A stretch of 64,000 nt of DNA, taken from the NCBI GenBank assembly GCA_022376925.1, contig JAIOJX010000032.1:205836939-205900938 (forward strand). Reading direction: 5' to 3'. Positions 35,590 to 46,131 of this stretch are shown here, piece by piece. Each line of letters opens with the position of its first letter. Within the stretch, counting starts at the first letter, position 1. The translations under genes were made by a program, and so were the position numbers. Source of the stretch: Tragulus kanchil. Its lineage: Eukaryota > Chordata > Mammalia > Artiodactyla > Tragulidae. A model generated the notes under the pieces. The model was not told the DNA's origin. It worked only from the letters and a program-made list of their open reading frames with translations, and ran no database searches.

Positions 35590-38500
35590 TCAGCCATCCA
35601 CCAGGGTGAGGCCATCGTAGAGGGCACGCTTCCACATGTAGTAGGTAGAGCGGGCGGTGAGGGGGAAGAGGGCGCTGAACTCCTTGTAGGAGGGGAAGCT
35701 CTTGGACTGGAAGCGCTTTTGCAGGAACAGCTTGGCCTGGGCCTTGAACTTCGTGGAGGCAAGCATGTCCATCACCAGCACCTGGCCGTCCCTGCCCTCT
35801 GCTGCCACAGGGTGGCTGGGCAGGGACCCACCGGGGGGCCAACCCTGGGCTGTGGACCCCTCTTGCAGGGCCCCCTCTCTGGAAGGCCCTTCCTGGGCCT
35901 TCCCTGGATCCTCCCCTGGAGAAGCTGCCATGTGCAGGGTCCCTGCAGGCGGGGCCATGACAGCTGTCACATTCCTGCCAGCTTCTTTCTGTTTCTCCTC
36001 CACCTCCTTTCTGCCCCCTCTGCCCAAGGCGGAGACCTGGATTGGGAGCTTGGACAGGCTTCCAGGCCAGCTCCGGGCAAGACTCTTCCAGACCCAAAAG
36101 GAGGAGGGCGACAGGCTCGGGTAGCGGAGGCGGAAGCGACAGAAAGGGAGGCGCCCGCTGAGCACCTGCTTGCGGGCTACTCTACGCAGACGCCTCTGCA
36201 GGCGGGACAGGGGCATCCTCGGGGGCAGGAATGCCCGCGGGGCGGGTGGTCCCCCACCTGTTGCTTTCCCTGCCCCTTCTTCGACCTCACCCTTCCAAGC
36301 GAGTAAGGCCTCTTCGCCCACAGGCACCAGCTGGGGAGGCCCAGTTGCAGAAAAGGCTGGCACTGGCTTGAAGCTGGGGTTCCTTCGAAGAGCCTTTCGG
36401 CGCCAGTTGTAGTAGGTGGACCGCGAGATGCCTGGGAATCGGCGTTTGAAGCAGCGGTAGGGTACGAGCGTATTCCGGGAGATGCAGTGCTCCAGATACA
36501 GCTTGGCCTGCTGCATGAAGATCATTCCGGGGCCGGAGCCCGCTGGGGAGGAAAATCCCAGCCCCTCTGCCCCCTGCGCTTCCGGTGGCTTCTCCAGCTC
36601 CTCCTGGGCCAGCTCGTCCTTAGGGGCCAGGGTCCTGCAGGCGCCAGAACCCACGAGCTCGTGCTTCCAGGCATAGTAGGTGGAGCGGGAGATCTCAGGG
36701 AACCTCTGCAAGAACTGCTGCAGTGGCACGACACCCCCGCGGTGGAAGCTGTCCTGCAGGAAGTGCTTGGCCGAGAAACGGGTGGCCACCTTCTGCCGGT
36801 GCTCCTGCGACTGCCGCCGCCAGCGGTAGAAGGTGCTCTTGGTGACGCTGTAGCGCTCACCCAGGTGGGAGTAGCTAAGGCCAGGTTCCCGGTTGAGCAG
36901 CTCCAGCGTCTTGGCGGGCGGGGGCAGCGGCGCCAGGGCTGGAGGTGTCGGGGCCGGGCCGGGGTTGGCACTTTCAGCCTCCACCTCCTCCAGCCCCACC
37001 ACGGGGGCAAAGTACTGATGGCGGAAGAGGTGGCTGGTGAGGGGCTGGCCGGCCCACATGATGTGCAGCGTGGCGGGCATGTGGTCACAACGGCGGGGCC
37101 GGATGACGCGGTTAAAGTACGGCCGGATCTTGAGGTTGCGCATGGGGTAGATGGAGTAGATGTTGCGCTGGACCACCGAGGCGAGGGCGTACAAGTGCCA
37201 CACGTTAGAGAAGCTGCTGGGGAAGCAGGTGGCCTTGACGTCCGCGTCGAAGATGGCCTCGAGCGTGGCGGACGGCAGGCTGGTCATCTCCGGGGACTCC
37301 TCGGAGCACAGGGAGTAGCGCACGGCCTGCAGCATGACCTTGGAGTCGATCATGCCCTGTAGGTAGTAGTGCCGGTGCAGCAGCATCTCCACCACCGTGC
37401 GGGCCCGCAGCTCCAGGCTGAGGCCCGCGTCGCCCCACAGCAGCATACTGGCCGCCTCGAAGAGCAGGCTGCCCTCGCCCTTGCACACCAGTGGCAACAT
37501 GTTTCGGGGCGCATCCTCTGGATACAGGCTCAGGGCCACCGAGTCCACCTCCAGCACCTGGGGGCCGGGGCCTCCCTCCCGGCGGGTGGGGAGAGCAAAA
37601 GAAGACAGCACCTGCTTGGCCTCCAGAGCGGCACCAACAAGCCCCTCCAGGCCTTCTGACTCCACAGCCGCCTGCAGCTCCTGCGCTTCCGGTGGCTTCT
37701 CCAGCTCCTCCTGGGCCAGCTCGTCCTTAGGGGCCAGGGTCCTGCAGGCGCCAGAACCCACGAGCTCGTGCTTCCAGGCATAGTAGGTGGAGCGGGAGAT
37801 CTCAGGGAACCTCTGCAAGAACTGCTGCAGTGGCACGACACCCCCGCGGTGGAAGCTGTCCTGCAGGAAGTGCTTGGCCGAGAAACGGGTGGCCACCTTC
37901 TGCCGGTGCTCCTGCGACTGCCGCCGCCAGCGGTAGAAGGTGCTCTTGGTGACGCTGTAGCGCTCACCCAGGTGGGAGTAGCTAAGGCCAGGTTCCCGGT
38001 TGAGCAGCTCCAGCGTCTTGGCGGGCGGGGGCAGCGGCGCCAGGGCTGGAGGTGTCGGGGCCGGGCCGGGGTTGGCACTTTCAGCCTCCACCTCCTCCAG
38101 CCCCACCACGGGGGCAAAGTACTGATGGCGGAAGAGGTGGCTGGTGAGGGGCTGGCCGGCCCACATGATGTGCAGCGTGGCGGGCATGTGGTCACAACGG
38201 CGGGGCCGGATGACGCGGTTAAAGTACGGCCGGATCTTGAGGTTGCGCATGGGGTAGATGGAGTAGATGTTGCGCTGGACCACCGAGGCGAGGGCGTACA
38301 AGTGCCACACGTTAGAGAAGCTGCTGGGGAAGCAGGTGGCCTTGACGTCCGCGTCGAAGATGGCCTCGAGCGTGGCGGACGGCAGGCTGGTCATCTCCGG
38401 GGACTCCTCGGAGCACAGGGAGTAGCGCACGGCCTGCAGCATGACCTTGGAGTCGATCATGCCCTGTAGGTAGTAGTGCCGGTGCAGCAGCATCTCCACC

Positions 38501-38826
38501 ACCGTGCGGGCCCGCAGCTCCAGGCTGAGGCCCGCGTCGCCCCACAGCAGCATACTGGCCGCCTCGAAGAGCAGGCTGCCCTCGCCCTTGCACACCAGTG
38601 GCAACATGTTTCGGGGCGCATCCTCTGGATACAGGCTCAGGGCCACCGAGTCCACCTCCAGCACCTGGGGGCCGGGGCCTCCCTCCCGGCGGGTGGGGAG
38701 AGCAAAAGAAGACAGCACCTGCTTGGCCTCCAGAGCGGCACCAACAAGCCCCTCCAGGCCTTCTGACTCCACAGCCGCCTGCAGCTCCTGCAGCACGTGC
38801 TGCACCAGCTGCTCCCGAGAGGTCAT
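35590..38826 (-). CDS. VRTN: VRTN, vertnin, with a 369-codon internal in-frame duplication
   Basis: This single long open exon of 1078 codons encodes vertnin, a nuclear DNA-binding factor linked in pigs and sheep to thoracic vertebra number. The protein starts MTSREQLVQHVLQEL and ends LTLVDG before TGA. Residues about 50-240 look like a degenerate OTU-type fold: the place of the catalytic motif reads GEGSLLF (81-87) with Ser where active OTU proteases carry Cys. A series of helix-turn-helix-like modules follows, each ending in S-[TS]-[FY]-[YW]-x-W, at 295-300, 346-351, 803-808, 908-913 and 1060-1065. Residues 14-382 recur unchanged at 383-751, adding module copies at 664-669 and 715-720. Without the repeat the protein would be about 709 residues, close to the roughly 700 known for mammals. 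The duplication is likely an assembly artefact. The start is chosen because a splice acceptor ends one base before this ATG. Confidence 0.93.
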   Translation of the reverse strand: MTSREQLVQHVLQELQAAVESEGLEGLVGAALEAKQVLSSFALPTRREGGPGPQVLEVDSVALSLYPEDAPRNMLPLVCKGEGSLLFEAASMLLWGDAGLSLELRARTVVEMLLHRHYYLQGMIDSKVMLQAVRYSLCSEESPEMTSLPSATLEAIFDADVKATCFPSSFSNVWHLYALASVVQRNIYSIYPMRNLKIRPYFNRVIRPRRCDHMPATLHIMWAGQPLTSHLFRHQYFAPVVGLEEVEAESANPGPAPTPPALAPLPPPAKTLELLNREPGLSYSHLGERYSVTKSTFYRWRRQSQEHRQKVATRFSAKHFLQDSFHRGGVVPLQQFLQRFPEISRSTYYAWKHELVGSGACRTLAPKDELAQEELEKPPEAQELQAAVESEGLEGLVGAALEAKQVLSSFALPTRREGGPGPQVLEVDSVALSLYPEDAPRNMLPLVCKGEGSLLFEAASMLLWGDAGLSLELRARTVVEMLLHRHYYLQGMIDSKVMLQAVRYSLCSEESPEMTSLPSATLEAIFDADVKATCFPSSFSNVWHLYALASVVQRNIYSIYPMRNLKIRPYFNRVIRPRRCDHMPATLHIMWAGQPLTSHLFRHQYFAPVVGLEEVEAESANPGPAPTPPALAPLPPPAKTLELLNREPGLSYSHLGERYSVTKSTFYRWRRQSQEHRQKVATRFSAKHFLQDSFHRGGVVPLQQFLQRFPEISRSTYYAWKHELVGSGACRTLAPKDELAQEELEKPPEAQGAEGLGFSSPAGSGPGMIFMQQAKLYLEHCISRNTLVPYRCFKRRFPGISRSTYYNWRRKALRRNPSFKPVPAFSATGPPQLVPVGEEALLAWKGEVEEGAGKATGGGPPAPRAFLPPRMPLSRLQRRLRRVARKQVLSGRLPFCRFRLRYPSLSPSSFWVWKSLARSWPGSLSKLPIQVSALGRGGRKEVEEKQKEAGRNVTAVMAPPAGTLHMAASPGEDPGKAQEGPSREGALQEGSTAQGWPPGGSLPSHPVAAEGRDGQVLVMDMLASTKFKAQAKLFLQKRFQSKSFPSYKEFSALFPLTARSTYYMWKRALYDGLTLVDG
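36573..38791 (-). repeat. tandem duplication 7 inside VRTN, 1107 bp x 2
   Basis: Copies are 36573-37679 and 37680-38786; each boundary contains cctgc (36573-36577, 37680-37684, 38787-38791), so the joint has 5 bp of microhomology. The unit is 369 codons and the two translated copies are identical, unlike the other duplications, which mostly show small edge indels. Its length falls within the same 1.08-1.12 kb class as the fourteen non-coding duplications. Confidence 0.97.
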
Positions 38827-38827
38827 C

Positions 38828-38857
38828 CTGGCAGGGCAAAGGACAGAGGGCAGAGGT
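38828..38857 (-). promoter_or_regulatory. splice acceptor before the VRTN coding exon
   Basis: On minus, a pyrimidine-rich stretch (cctctgccctctgtcctttg) leads to ccctgccag and then g-ATG, so the exon starts at 38827 and the ATG at 38826. Known mammalian VRTN genes have a non-coding first exon and the entire CDS in exon 2, which agrees. Confidence 0.75.
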
Positions 38858-38989
38858 CAGCACAGGTCTCCGGATGGTATCCTGCCAGGGTACCTTAGCC
38901 ACTCAGGTGCCCATTTCCCCTTGGAAGACAAGGGCTAAGGGCCTCCTGAGTGTTGTTTAATTATTCAGGGGTAGAAAGGAAGAGCTTGG

Positions 38990-39215
38990 TCTTGGAGAAG
39001 GGCTTTGGATCCTGGTTCTGATGCTAGCTTGAGCAAGTCCTCAACTTCTCTGTGCTTCCGGTTCCTTTTCTGTTAAAATGGAGTCAATAACAAAAGTATG
39101 GACCTTACAGATTGGCTGTGGGTGTACATGAGACAAAGTAAAAGATGAAGATATCTGGGGGTATATATGTATATCCATCCTTAGAAAAGTGCCTGGCACA
39201 TAGTAAAATACTATG
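38990..39215 (+). mobile_element. MIR SINE
   Basis: The core cttgagcaagtcctcaactt, ctctgtgcttccggttcc, aaaatggagtcaataacaaa and agtgcctggcacatagtaaa is a good MIR in plus orientation, within VRTN intron 1. Confidence 0.82.
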
Positions 39216-39256
39216 AAAGTGCTAGTTCCTGTATGTTACTGTATTATCTGGGATTA

Positions 39257-39445
39257 TGGGACTTCCCAGATGGCTCAGCAGGTGAAGAATCTGCCTGCAG
39301 TACAGGAGACTGGAATTCAATCCCTGGGTCAGGAAGATCCCCTGGAGAAGGAAAATGGCAACCCACTCCAGTATTCTTGCCTGAAACACCCCCAAAACAG
39401 AGGAGCCTGGTGAGCTATAGTCCATGGGGCTGCAAAAGCACAGGA
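39257..39445 (+). mobile_element. Bov-A2-type SINE
   Basis: Contains gggacttcccagatggctca, gaatctgcctgcagtacagg, tccctgggtcaggaagatcc and ggcaacccactccagtattc; it lies in VRTN intron 1, antisense to the gene. Confidence 0.9.
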
Positions 39446-40450
39446 CATACCTCAGAGCTACCTATCTAGTGCTATACGTATTGTATAGGACAGGTATTGA
39501 AGTACAGTCTCGCGGGGTTCCCTGAGAGGTTTCCAGAGGAGCTTTGAGTTAAACTCTTTTCCTAATAGTCCTAAGATATACTAAGATAACACTAAGATTG
39601 GCTTTTTTTTCATTGTGTTAACATTGTAGTAACTCAGCACAAATCAAACTAGAAATCACCATGTCCTTCACCACCATGCAGTCACGACCGGGAAAAAGAA
39701 AGCTAGGATCACTCCAAAATATCCTTGATGTAGCAACAACAAAAATTTTTAAGTCAGAACACTTAACTACATGACGTTTCAATACCGCCAGTGACAAAAT
39801 GGGGCGTCCTCACAGAACACTTCTGCTGGACCTGGAGCATAATGAAAGAATACCACATGCTTGGGGTGTATGATGAACTAGCCACTATTTCATAAAATAC
39901 CATTTTTACTTGAAAGAAAAATGAAGAGGCATTCGTCATTTAGACTTGGATTTATTTGACCGACATTTCCTCAGAACTGACTAAGAGGAGCCTGTCACTT
40001 CACCGAAAACTACTGTTATGGTCAGTGAAAATGTCTGAGCTTTCATTTAAGAATTAGAATTTTGAAAAGCCTGTGTACACTACAGTGGGCTTGACAGCTT
40101 TCCAATACCTAAAGACGTTTCCAACGGTACCAGTGGTGATAGTAACAACTGTAGCTTTCTAGACATTAAAAGGAATGTCAGCACTTGAAGATCTGCATCC
40201 CACAATGAGCTGTATTTCACAGATAAACAGTCATCTGGCACAGGTAAATGAGCAATTTAAAATGTAAGAGAAAGTAATGACTTTCAGTATAATAGGGTAC
40301 CAAAATTCCTGAACATTGCTTCAGGTTCTGCATTATCACCAAGGTTTGAAGAAACACCACCTCTCAAGTTTTGGTGTCGTTGTCAAAAAATATCCACTGA
40401 AAAAAAAAAATATATATATCCACTGAAAAAGTCATCAAAATACTCATCCT

Positions 40451-40737
40451 TGGGGCTTCCCTAGTGATCCAGTGGGTAAAGAGTCCACCTCGCAGTGCAG
40501 GGGGCACAGGTTTAATCCCTGGCCGGGGAAGATCCCATGTGCCGCAGAGTGGCTGAATTGGTGTGTCTAATTACCAGCCGGCACTCTGGAGCGCATGCGC
40601 CCAGAGCTGGTGCTCGGCTACAGGAGAGGCCACTGCAATGGGAGGCCCACATGGGCCAAAGAACAAAGATGGATGAAAATAAATAAATGAAAGACCAATG
40701 AAAGTGGCCAACAATTAAAAAAAAAAAAAAAAAAAAC
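40451..40737 (+). mobile_element. tRNA-headed ruminant SINE (unnamed family) in VRTN intron 1
   Basis: Head ggggcttccctagtgatcca, box cctcgcagtgcagggggcac, body ggaggcccacatgggccaaa, 3' block gaccaatgaaagtggccaac and a long A-run. Diverged flanking repeats (actcatcctt and actcgtcctc) indicate the target site. Short-tail form. A second copy is at 41573-41859 through duplication 8. Confidence 0.88.
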
Positions 40738-40746
40738 TCGTCCTCT

Positions 40747-40858
40747 GGGAATTTCCAGCTGTCCAGTGGTTAACACTTGATGCTTTCACTTCTGTGGCCT
40801 GGGTTCGATCCCCACTTGGGGAGCTAAGATCCTACATATCCCACAGCCAAACAAACAA
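40747..40858 (+). mobile_element. CHR-type SINE, short form
   Basis: gggaatttccagctgtccag, ggttaacacttgatgctttc, tgggttcgatccccacttgg and ctaagatcctacatatccca identify the family. The duplicated copy is at about 41869-41983. Confidence 0.85.
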
Positions 40859-42385
40859 ATCTTCCCTGTCCCTCTATCCATCTGGGTCTGGATGAAGATT
40901 TTCTTCAAAACTTCTACCAAAATAATGTATCATAGCAGATTGAATGTAAAGAACTCGATCCTCTTGGTCCTTCTCCACATGCTTGGGGTGTATGATGAAC
41001 TAGCCACTATTTCATAAAATACCATTTTTACTTGAAAGAAAAATGAAGAGGCATTCGTCATTTAGACTTGGATTTATTTGACCGACATTTCCTCAGAACT
41101 GACTAAGAGGAGCCTGTCACTTCACCGAAAACTACTGTTATGGTCAGTGAAAATGTCTGAGCTTTCATTTAAGAATTAGAATTTTGAAAAGCCTGTGTAC
41201 ACTACAGTGGGCTTGACAGCTTTCCAATACCTAAAGACGTTTCCAACAGTACCAGTGGTGATAGTAACAACTGTAGCTTTCTAGACATTAAAAGGAATGT
41301 CAGCACTTGAAGATCTGCATCCCACAATGAGCTGTATTTCACAGATAAACAGTCATCTGGCACAGGTAAATGAGCAATTTAAAATGTAAGAGAAAGTAAT
41401 GACTTTCAGTATAATAGGGTACCAAAATTCCTGAACATTGCTTCAGGTTCTGCATTATCACCAAGGTTTGAAGAAACACCACCTCTCAAGTTTTGGTGTC
41501 GTTGTCAAAAAATATCCACTGAAAAAAAAAAATATATATATCCACTGAAAAAGTCATCAAAATACTCATCCTTGGGGCTTCCCTAGTGATCCAGTGGGTA
41601 AAGAGTCCACCTCGCAGTGCAGGGGGCACAGGTTTAATCCCTGGCCGGGGAAGATCCCATGTGCCGCAGAGTGGCTGAATTGGTGTGTCTAATTACCAGC
41701 CGGCACTCTGGAGCGCATGCGCCCAGAGCTGGTGCTCGGCTACAGGAGAGGCCACTGCAATGGGAGGCCCACATGGGCCAAAGAACAAAGATGGATGAAA
41801 ATAAATAAATGAAAGACCAATGAAAGTGGCCAACAATTAAAAAAAAAAAAAAAAAAAACTCGTCCTCTGGGAATTTCCAGCTGTCCAGTGGTTAACACTT
41901 GATGCTTTCACTTCTGTGGCCTGGGTTCGATCCCCACTTGGGGAGCTAAGATCCTACATATCCCACAGCCAAAACAAACAAATCTTCCCCTGTCCCTCTA
42001 TCCATCTGGGTCTGGATGAAGATTTTCTTCATATACTTCTACCAAAATAATGTATCATAGCAGATTGAATGTAAAGACTGATGAGCATCTGCTTATCCTC
42101 TGTTAAACCAGATATTACCGAGATTTGAAAAACCTAAACGAGGCATGATTCTCACTAAACGTTTTTTGTTCTGGAAAAGTTATTTTTCACAAAAACTATT
42201 ATTTGTTACCATGTAACAGACTTGTTCTTTTCTAACAAAGAAATCTTTTTTAAATGTCTAAGTTTTAATTTTGAATGTAACATCCGTTGACTGATATAAG
42301 CTATATAAACAAAACCTCTTCAAGTTCTTCAATGCTTAAGAGCATACAGCGATCCCAAAAAGACCAAAAAGTTTAGGAGACTGCC

Positions 42386-43430
42386 CTGGGACAAAGATAG
42401 TCTTTTCACAGAGGCAGCAGCACCCTAGTTACCCATGCTGACAGACATCTGATAATGGAGATTTACTATTTGCCATGCGATGTCTCAATCCTGGCAGTTG
42501 AACTTTAAGGTGGGAACTATCATGACCCCCAATTGACAGGTGAAAAAACTGAGACTATCAAAGCTAGGCACCTTTGCCCAATTTGCCCCAGCCAATAGCT
42601 GAAACCAGATGCTCTTTAAGGCCTGTGATTCAGGCTGCTCCAGTTTAAAATGCCAGTCACCTCTCAATACAAACTAACCCTCCTAATTACTGGTAGGTTT
42701 TCTGTGTTGTTTTGCAAAACAGAGTAATATTCCTTTGTGGACACTGTTTTTAAATTAAAAAAGAAACCATTATCTTTTTTAGACCTTCTTAGAGTTAAAT
42801 AAATTCCTTTAGGTTAGCCTTGGGTTTAAAAACTGTGTGTGGGTATAGACATTTCTCAACTCATCCAACTGCACACCTAAAAGGAATGCATTTTGCGCAC
42901 TTATAAGGGAGATGTTCGAGGGTAAATTATGGTTCAGTAAAACTGAAAAAAGAAGTTTTTAAAGAACCAAATGCTTACCACCAGAAGTTTACTTGATAAA
43001 CCATGAAAAAGAAAGCTTTTTTAAAAAATGGTAAGCAGAATCACTTTTGGATAAAAATTTCTCACCCATAGATTTTTTTTAATGGGCTCATTGTGACAAA
43101 TCTAACCTCTCACTGAATTTCTATTTGTGCCACATTATTTGACCTTGGAATTGGGCTTTAGTCTGTTCACCTTTTATATACTTCATATTTACTTTTTGAA
43201 AAACTGATAGTTTGGGGTTCTTTTTTTTTTGGCCTCAGGAGATAAAACTTCAACTAGAGTACTTCCATATGCGATAAAAAATTGAGCCCTGCAGAACAAA
43301 GAGTGCATACAGAAGAGTTTCTTCATTCTGGCAGACAACAGAGATGCTGGGGTTTTGTTTTCCTTGCGTGTCATTTGTAAACGCTGCTATATAGACGCAT
43401 ATAAATGGGCTCCTTTCCAAACAAAATTAT
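42386..43430. other. VRTN intron 1, one MIR and otherwise unrecognised sequence
   Basis: A plus-oriented MIR lies at about 42450-42640 (tgacccccaattgacaggtg, aaactgagactatcaaagct, gccaatagctgaaaccagat). The rest is A/T-rich with no recognisable coding or repeat signature. Confidence 0.55.
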
Positions 43431-43934
43431 GAAAATCACCACCATTTATCTACTGCTTACTAAGTGCATTTAGGTAATTTTAGAAAAATCTCAACAACAG
43501 ACAAAAAGGGCACAATTAAATCGCATGGGTGGTTCTTCCTGCTCTTCCACGTGGGGAACAGGGCACAATGTGGCCCTGACCAAGTGCAAGTTTCTGTGGG
43601 CTTTGCATTGGGTGAGCACCTGGACTTCAGGCTTTTCATAGGTAATTTTATTTATATGCGGGTCTCACTTTCCCTCCCCAAAACTATAACTCCATCGCAC
43701 CTGCACCTTCACTAGGATGGCTACTTTTAGTTCACACCTAGAGAAATGGAGGCTTGGAAGTTAAATAACTTTCCCAAGACCACAAACTACTAAAACTACC
43801 AGATCTAAGCAATCTGACTCCAGAGCTCCCTTCAAAACCCTCCACGGAAACACATTATCTAAAGGATACAGAAACACATGGATTCTTGGGGCTTTGAGAC
43901 AAACCTGGCCATTTTACAGGTAAGGAAACTGAGG
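43431..43934 (-). mobile_element. MIR fragments
   Basis: Segments such as gaaatggaggcttggaagtt, ttcccaagaccacaaactac, gatctaagcaatctgactcc and attttacaggtaaggaaact are MIR-like in two adjacent pieces. Only a pattern match was possible. Confidence 0.5.
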
Positions 43935-46131
43935 TCCAGAAAAGTAAAGGTGATTTGCCTACACTCCCAAGGCAGGATCCAGACACCTTCCGACATATAC
44001 CACTTCCAGATATACCACACTTCTTCCTGCGCAAACCCTACCCCCCTTCCCTCCCCTGCCCCACCCTACCTACTCAGTCCCAGCCCCACCCCACCCTAGC
44101 TCATCCCTTCCTCTTCCCCCAAGAGGTAAGAGGAGGTGTGAGTAGATAATAGCCTACTTTTTTCCTCAAAGGCTTGCTGAGAAAAAGTAGCTCTCCAGAG
44201 AGGCGCTGCACCCTCACGTCAACTCAGGTAGGTCTAGACCAGCAGGGAAGGGGCAGCAGGGAAAGGTGGAGGCCGAACGGAGGCCGAACAGGGAAGCTAA
44301 TCTTACTTAAGTAGACAATTGGCTGATGGGGTTCAGGTGCACCGGTTTTTACGGTGATGGCTCCCTGGAAATACAATGCAAAGCAGAGCTGGTAATTACC
44401 AGGTGCGTTCGTAGAATAAGGGGCAGAAAGTGAGAGCTAATCTAGGTGCTTTGCCCAGCTGGCCTCCCCTGGCCCCACCATTGTTAGAAGGGGTCTGAAA
44501 AGGCATGAAACCCAGGAGGCAATGCCCGTCAGGCTACACAGGCTCCCCTGGCTTGAGGTTGGAAGGGAGGAAACAGGACACCTCGAAACATCTTGCCAGC
44601 CTCTGGGCACCTAAGATGGGTTCTGGAGCCAAAGAATGAATGAATGGACATGAGTAGCACTGCAGGCGATTCCAAGCCTCACCTTCAGCAAGGCCCACTT
44701 TCCTCGTCCCCCAGTCTCCTTATTTCAAGCAGATGGGGTCCTGAGCCCAGGTTTGGCCCCTGTCCCTTACATTTTAAAAGGTGTGAGCCAATACTCTGAA
44801 CAGGGCAAGGGAAGGAAAGACCAAGGAATCTGCTGACAGTGTAGCTAAGTCTCTGGCATCCAGAACAACACTCTCCCTGCCAGCCTCCCCCTGGGCTCCG
44901 CATCCACTCACCAAGGACCCTGTGTCCTCTCCATCCTTCGTGAAGTGGGCCCTACAAGCATGAGGGAGAGCCGCCCAGGCCTCAGCCCTCTGTATGACGA
45001 GCTAAGACAGGCTGGCATCTCACCCAGCCCGGCTCCAGAAAAGTAAAGGTGATTTGCCTACACTCCCAAGGCAGGATCCAGACACCTTCCGACATATACC
45101 ACTTCCAGATATACCACACTTCTTCCTGCAAACCCTACCCCCTTCCTCCCTGCCCCACCCTACCTACTCAGTCCCAGCCCCACCCCACCCTAGCTCATCC
45201 CTTCCTCTTCCCCCAAGAGGTAAGAGGAGGTGTGAGTAGATAATAGCCTACTTTTTTCCTCAAAGGCTTGCTGAGAAAAAGTAGCTCTCCAGAGAGGCGC
45301 TGCACCCTCACGTCAACTCAGGTAGGTCTAGACCAGCAGGGAAGGGGCAGCAGGGAAAGGTGGAGGCCGAACGGAGGCCGAACAGGGAAGCTAATCTTAC
45401 TTAAGTAGACAATTGGCTGATGGGGTTCAGGTGCACCGGTTTTTACGGTGATGGCTCCCTGGAAATACAATGCAAAGCAGAGCTGGTAATTACCAGGTGC
45501 GTTCGTAGAATAAGGGGCAGAAAGTGAGAGCTAATCTAGGTGCTTTGCCCAGCTGGCCTCCCCTGGCCCCACCATTGTTAGAAGGGGTCTGAAAAGGCAT
45601 GAAACCCAGGAGGCAATGCCCGTCAGGCTACACAGGCTCCCCTGGCTTGAGGTTGGAAGGGAGGAAACAGGACACCTCGAAACATCTTGCCAGCCTCTGG
45701 GCACCTAAGATGGGTTCTGGAGCCAAAGAATGAATGAATGGACATGAGTAGCACTGCAGGCGATTCCAAGCCTCACCTTCAGCAAGGCCCACTTTCCTCG
45801 TCCCCCAGTCTCCTTATTTCAAGCAGATGGGGTCCTGAGCCCAGGTTTGGCCCCTGTCCCTTACATTTTAAAAGGTGTGAGCCAATACTCTGAACAGGGC
45901 AAGGGAAGGAAAGACCAAGGAATCTGCTGACAGTGTAGCTAAGTCTCTGGCATCCAGAACAACACTCTCCCTGCCAGCCTCCCCCTGGGCTCCGCATCCA
46001 CTCACCAAGGACCCTGTGTCCTCTCCATCCTTCGTGAAGTGGGCCCTACAAGCATGAGGGAGAGCCGCCCAGGCCTCAGCCCTCTGTATGACGAGCTAAG
46101 ACAGGCTGGCATCTCACCCAGCCCGACTCCA
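43935..46131 (+). repeat. tandem duplication 9, about 1.1 kb x 2, upstream part of VRTN intron 1
   Basis: Copy A is 43935-45033 and copy B is 45034-46131. The offset is 1099 at the copy start and 1094 after five bases are lost in the first ~130 bp of copy B (cctgcgcaaaccctacccccc versus cctgcaaaccctaccccc-type text; C runs shortened). The joint shares tccag/ctcca-type microhomology. Confidence 0.95.

Larger units (their letters stand above)
39853..42076 (+). repeat. tandem duplication 8, about 1.12 kb x 2, in VRTN intron 1
   Basis: Copy A is 39853-40974 and copy B is 40975-42076, offset 1122. The interiors are nearly identical, including both SINEs. Differences concentrate near the end of copy A (ttcttcaaaacttctacc versus ttcttcatatacttctacc). 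About 25 bp of unmatched filler (actcgatcctcttggtcctt) separates the copies. Confidence 0.95.
39490..42385 (+). pseudogene. fossil hAT (Charlie-type) DNA transposon with decayed transposase
   Basis: The text follows a known mammalian hAT relic from start to finish: ctcgcggggttccctgagag near the 5' side, then a long decayed transposase with segments such as aagcctgtgtacactacagt, ttgacagctttccaatacct, ctcaagttttggtgtcgttg and aagtcatcaaaatactcatc. Near the end, attttcttcatatacttcta and gcagattgaatgtaaag correspond to the conserved hAT dimerisation region. It ends near gaccaaaaagtttagga, resembling a hAT terminal region. Every frame is broken, so it is inactive. It is interrupted by two SINEs and, with them, partly duplicated by duplication 8. 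It lies in VRTN intron 1. The exact family name is uncertain. Confidence 0.72.

Noticed and set aside
35392..38960. Long plus-strand open frames (up to 304 codons) opposite VRTN
   Set aside because: They are antisense shadows of a GC-rich coding exon; the translations have no known domain and change nothing across frames.
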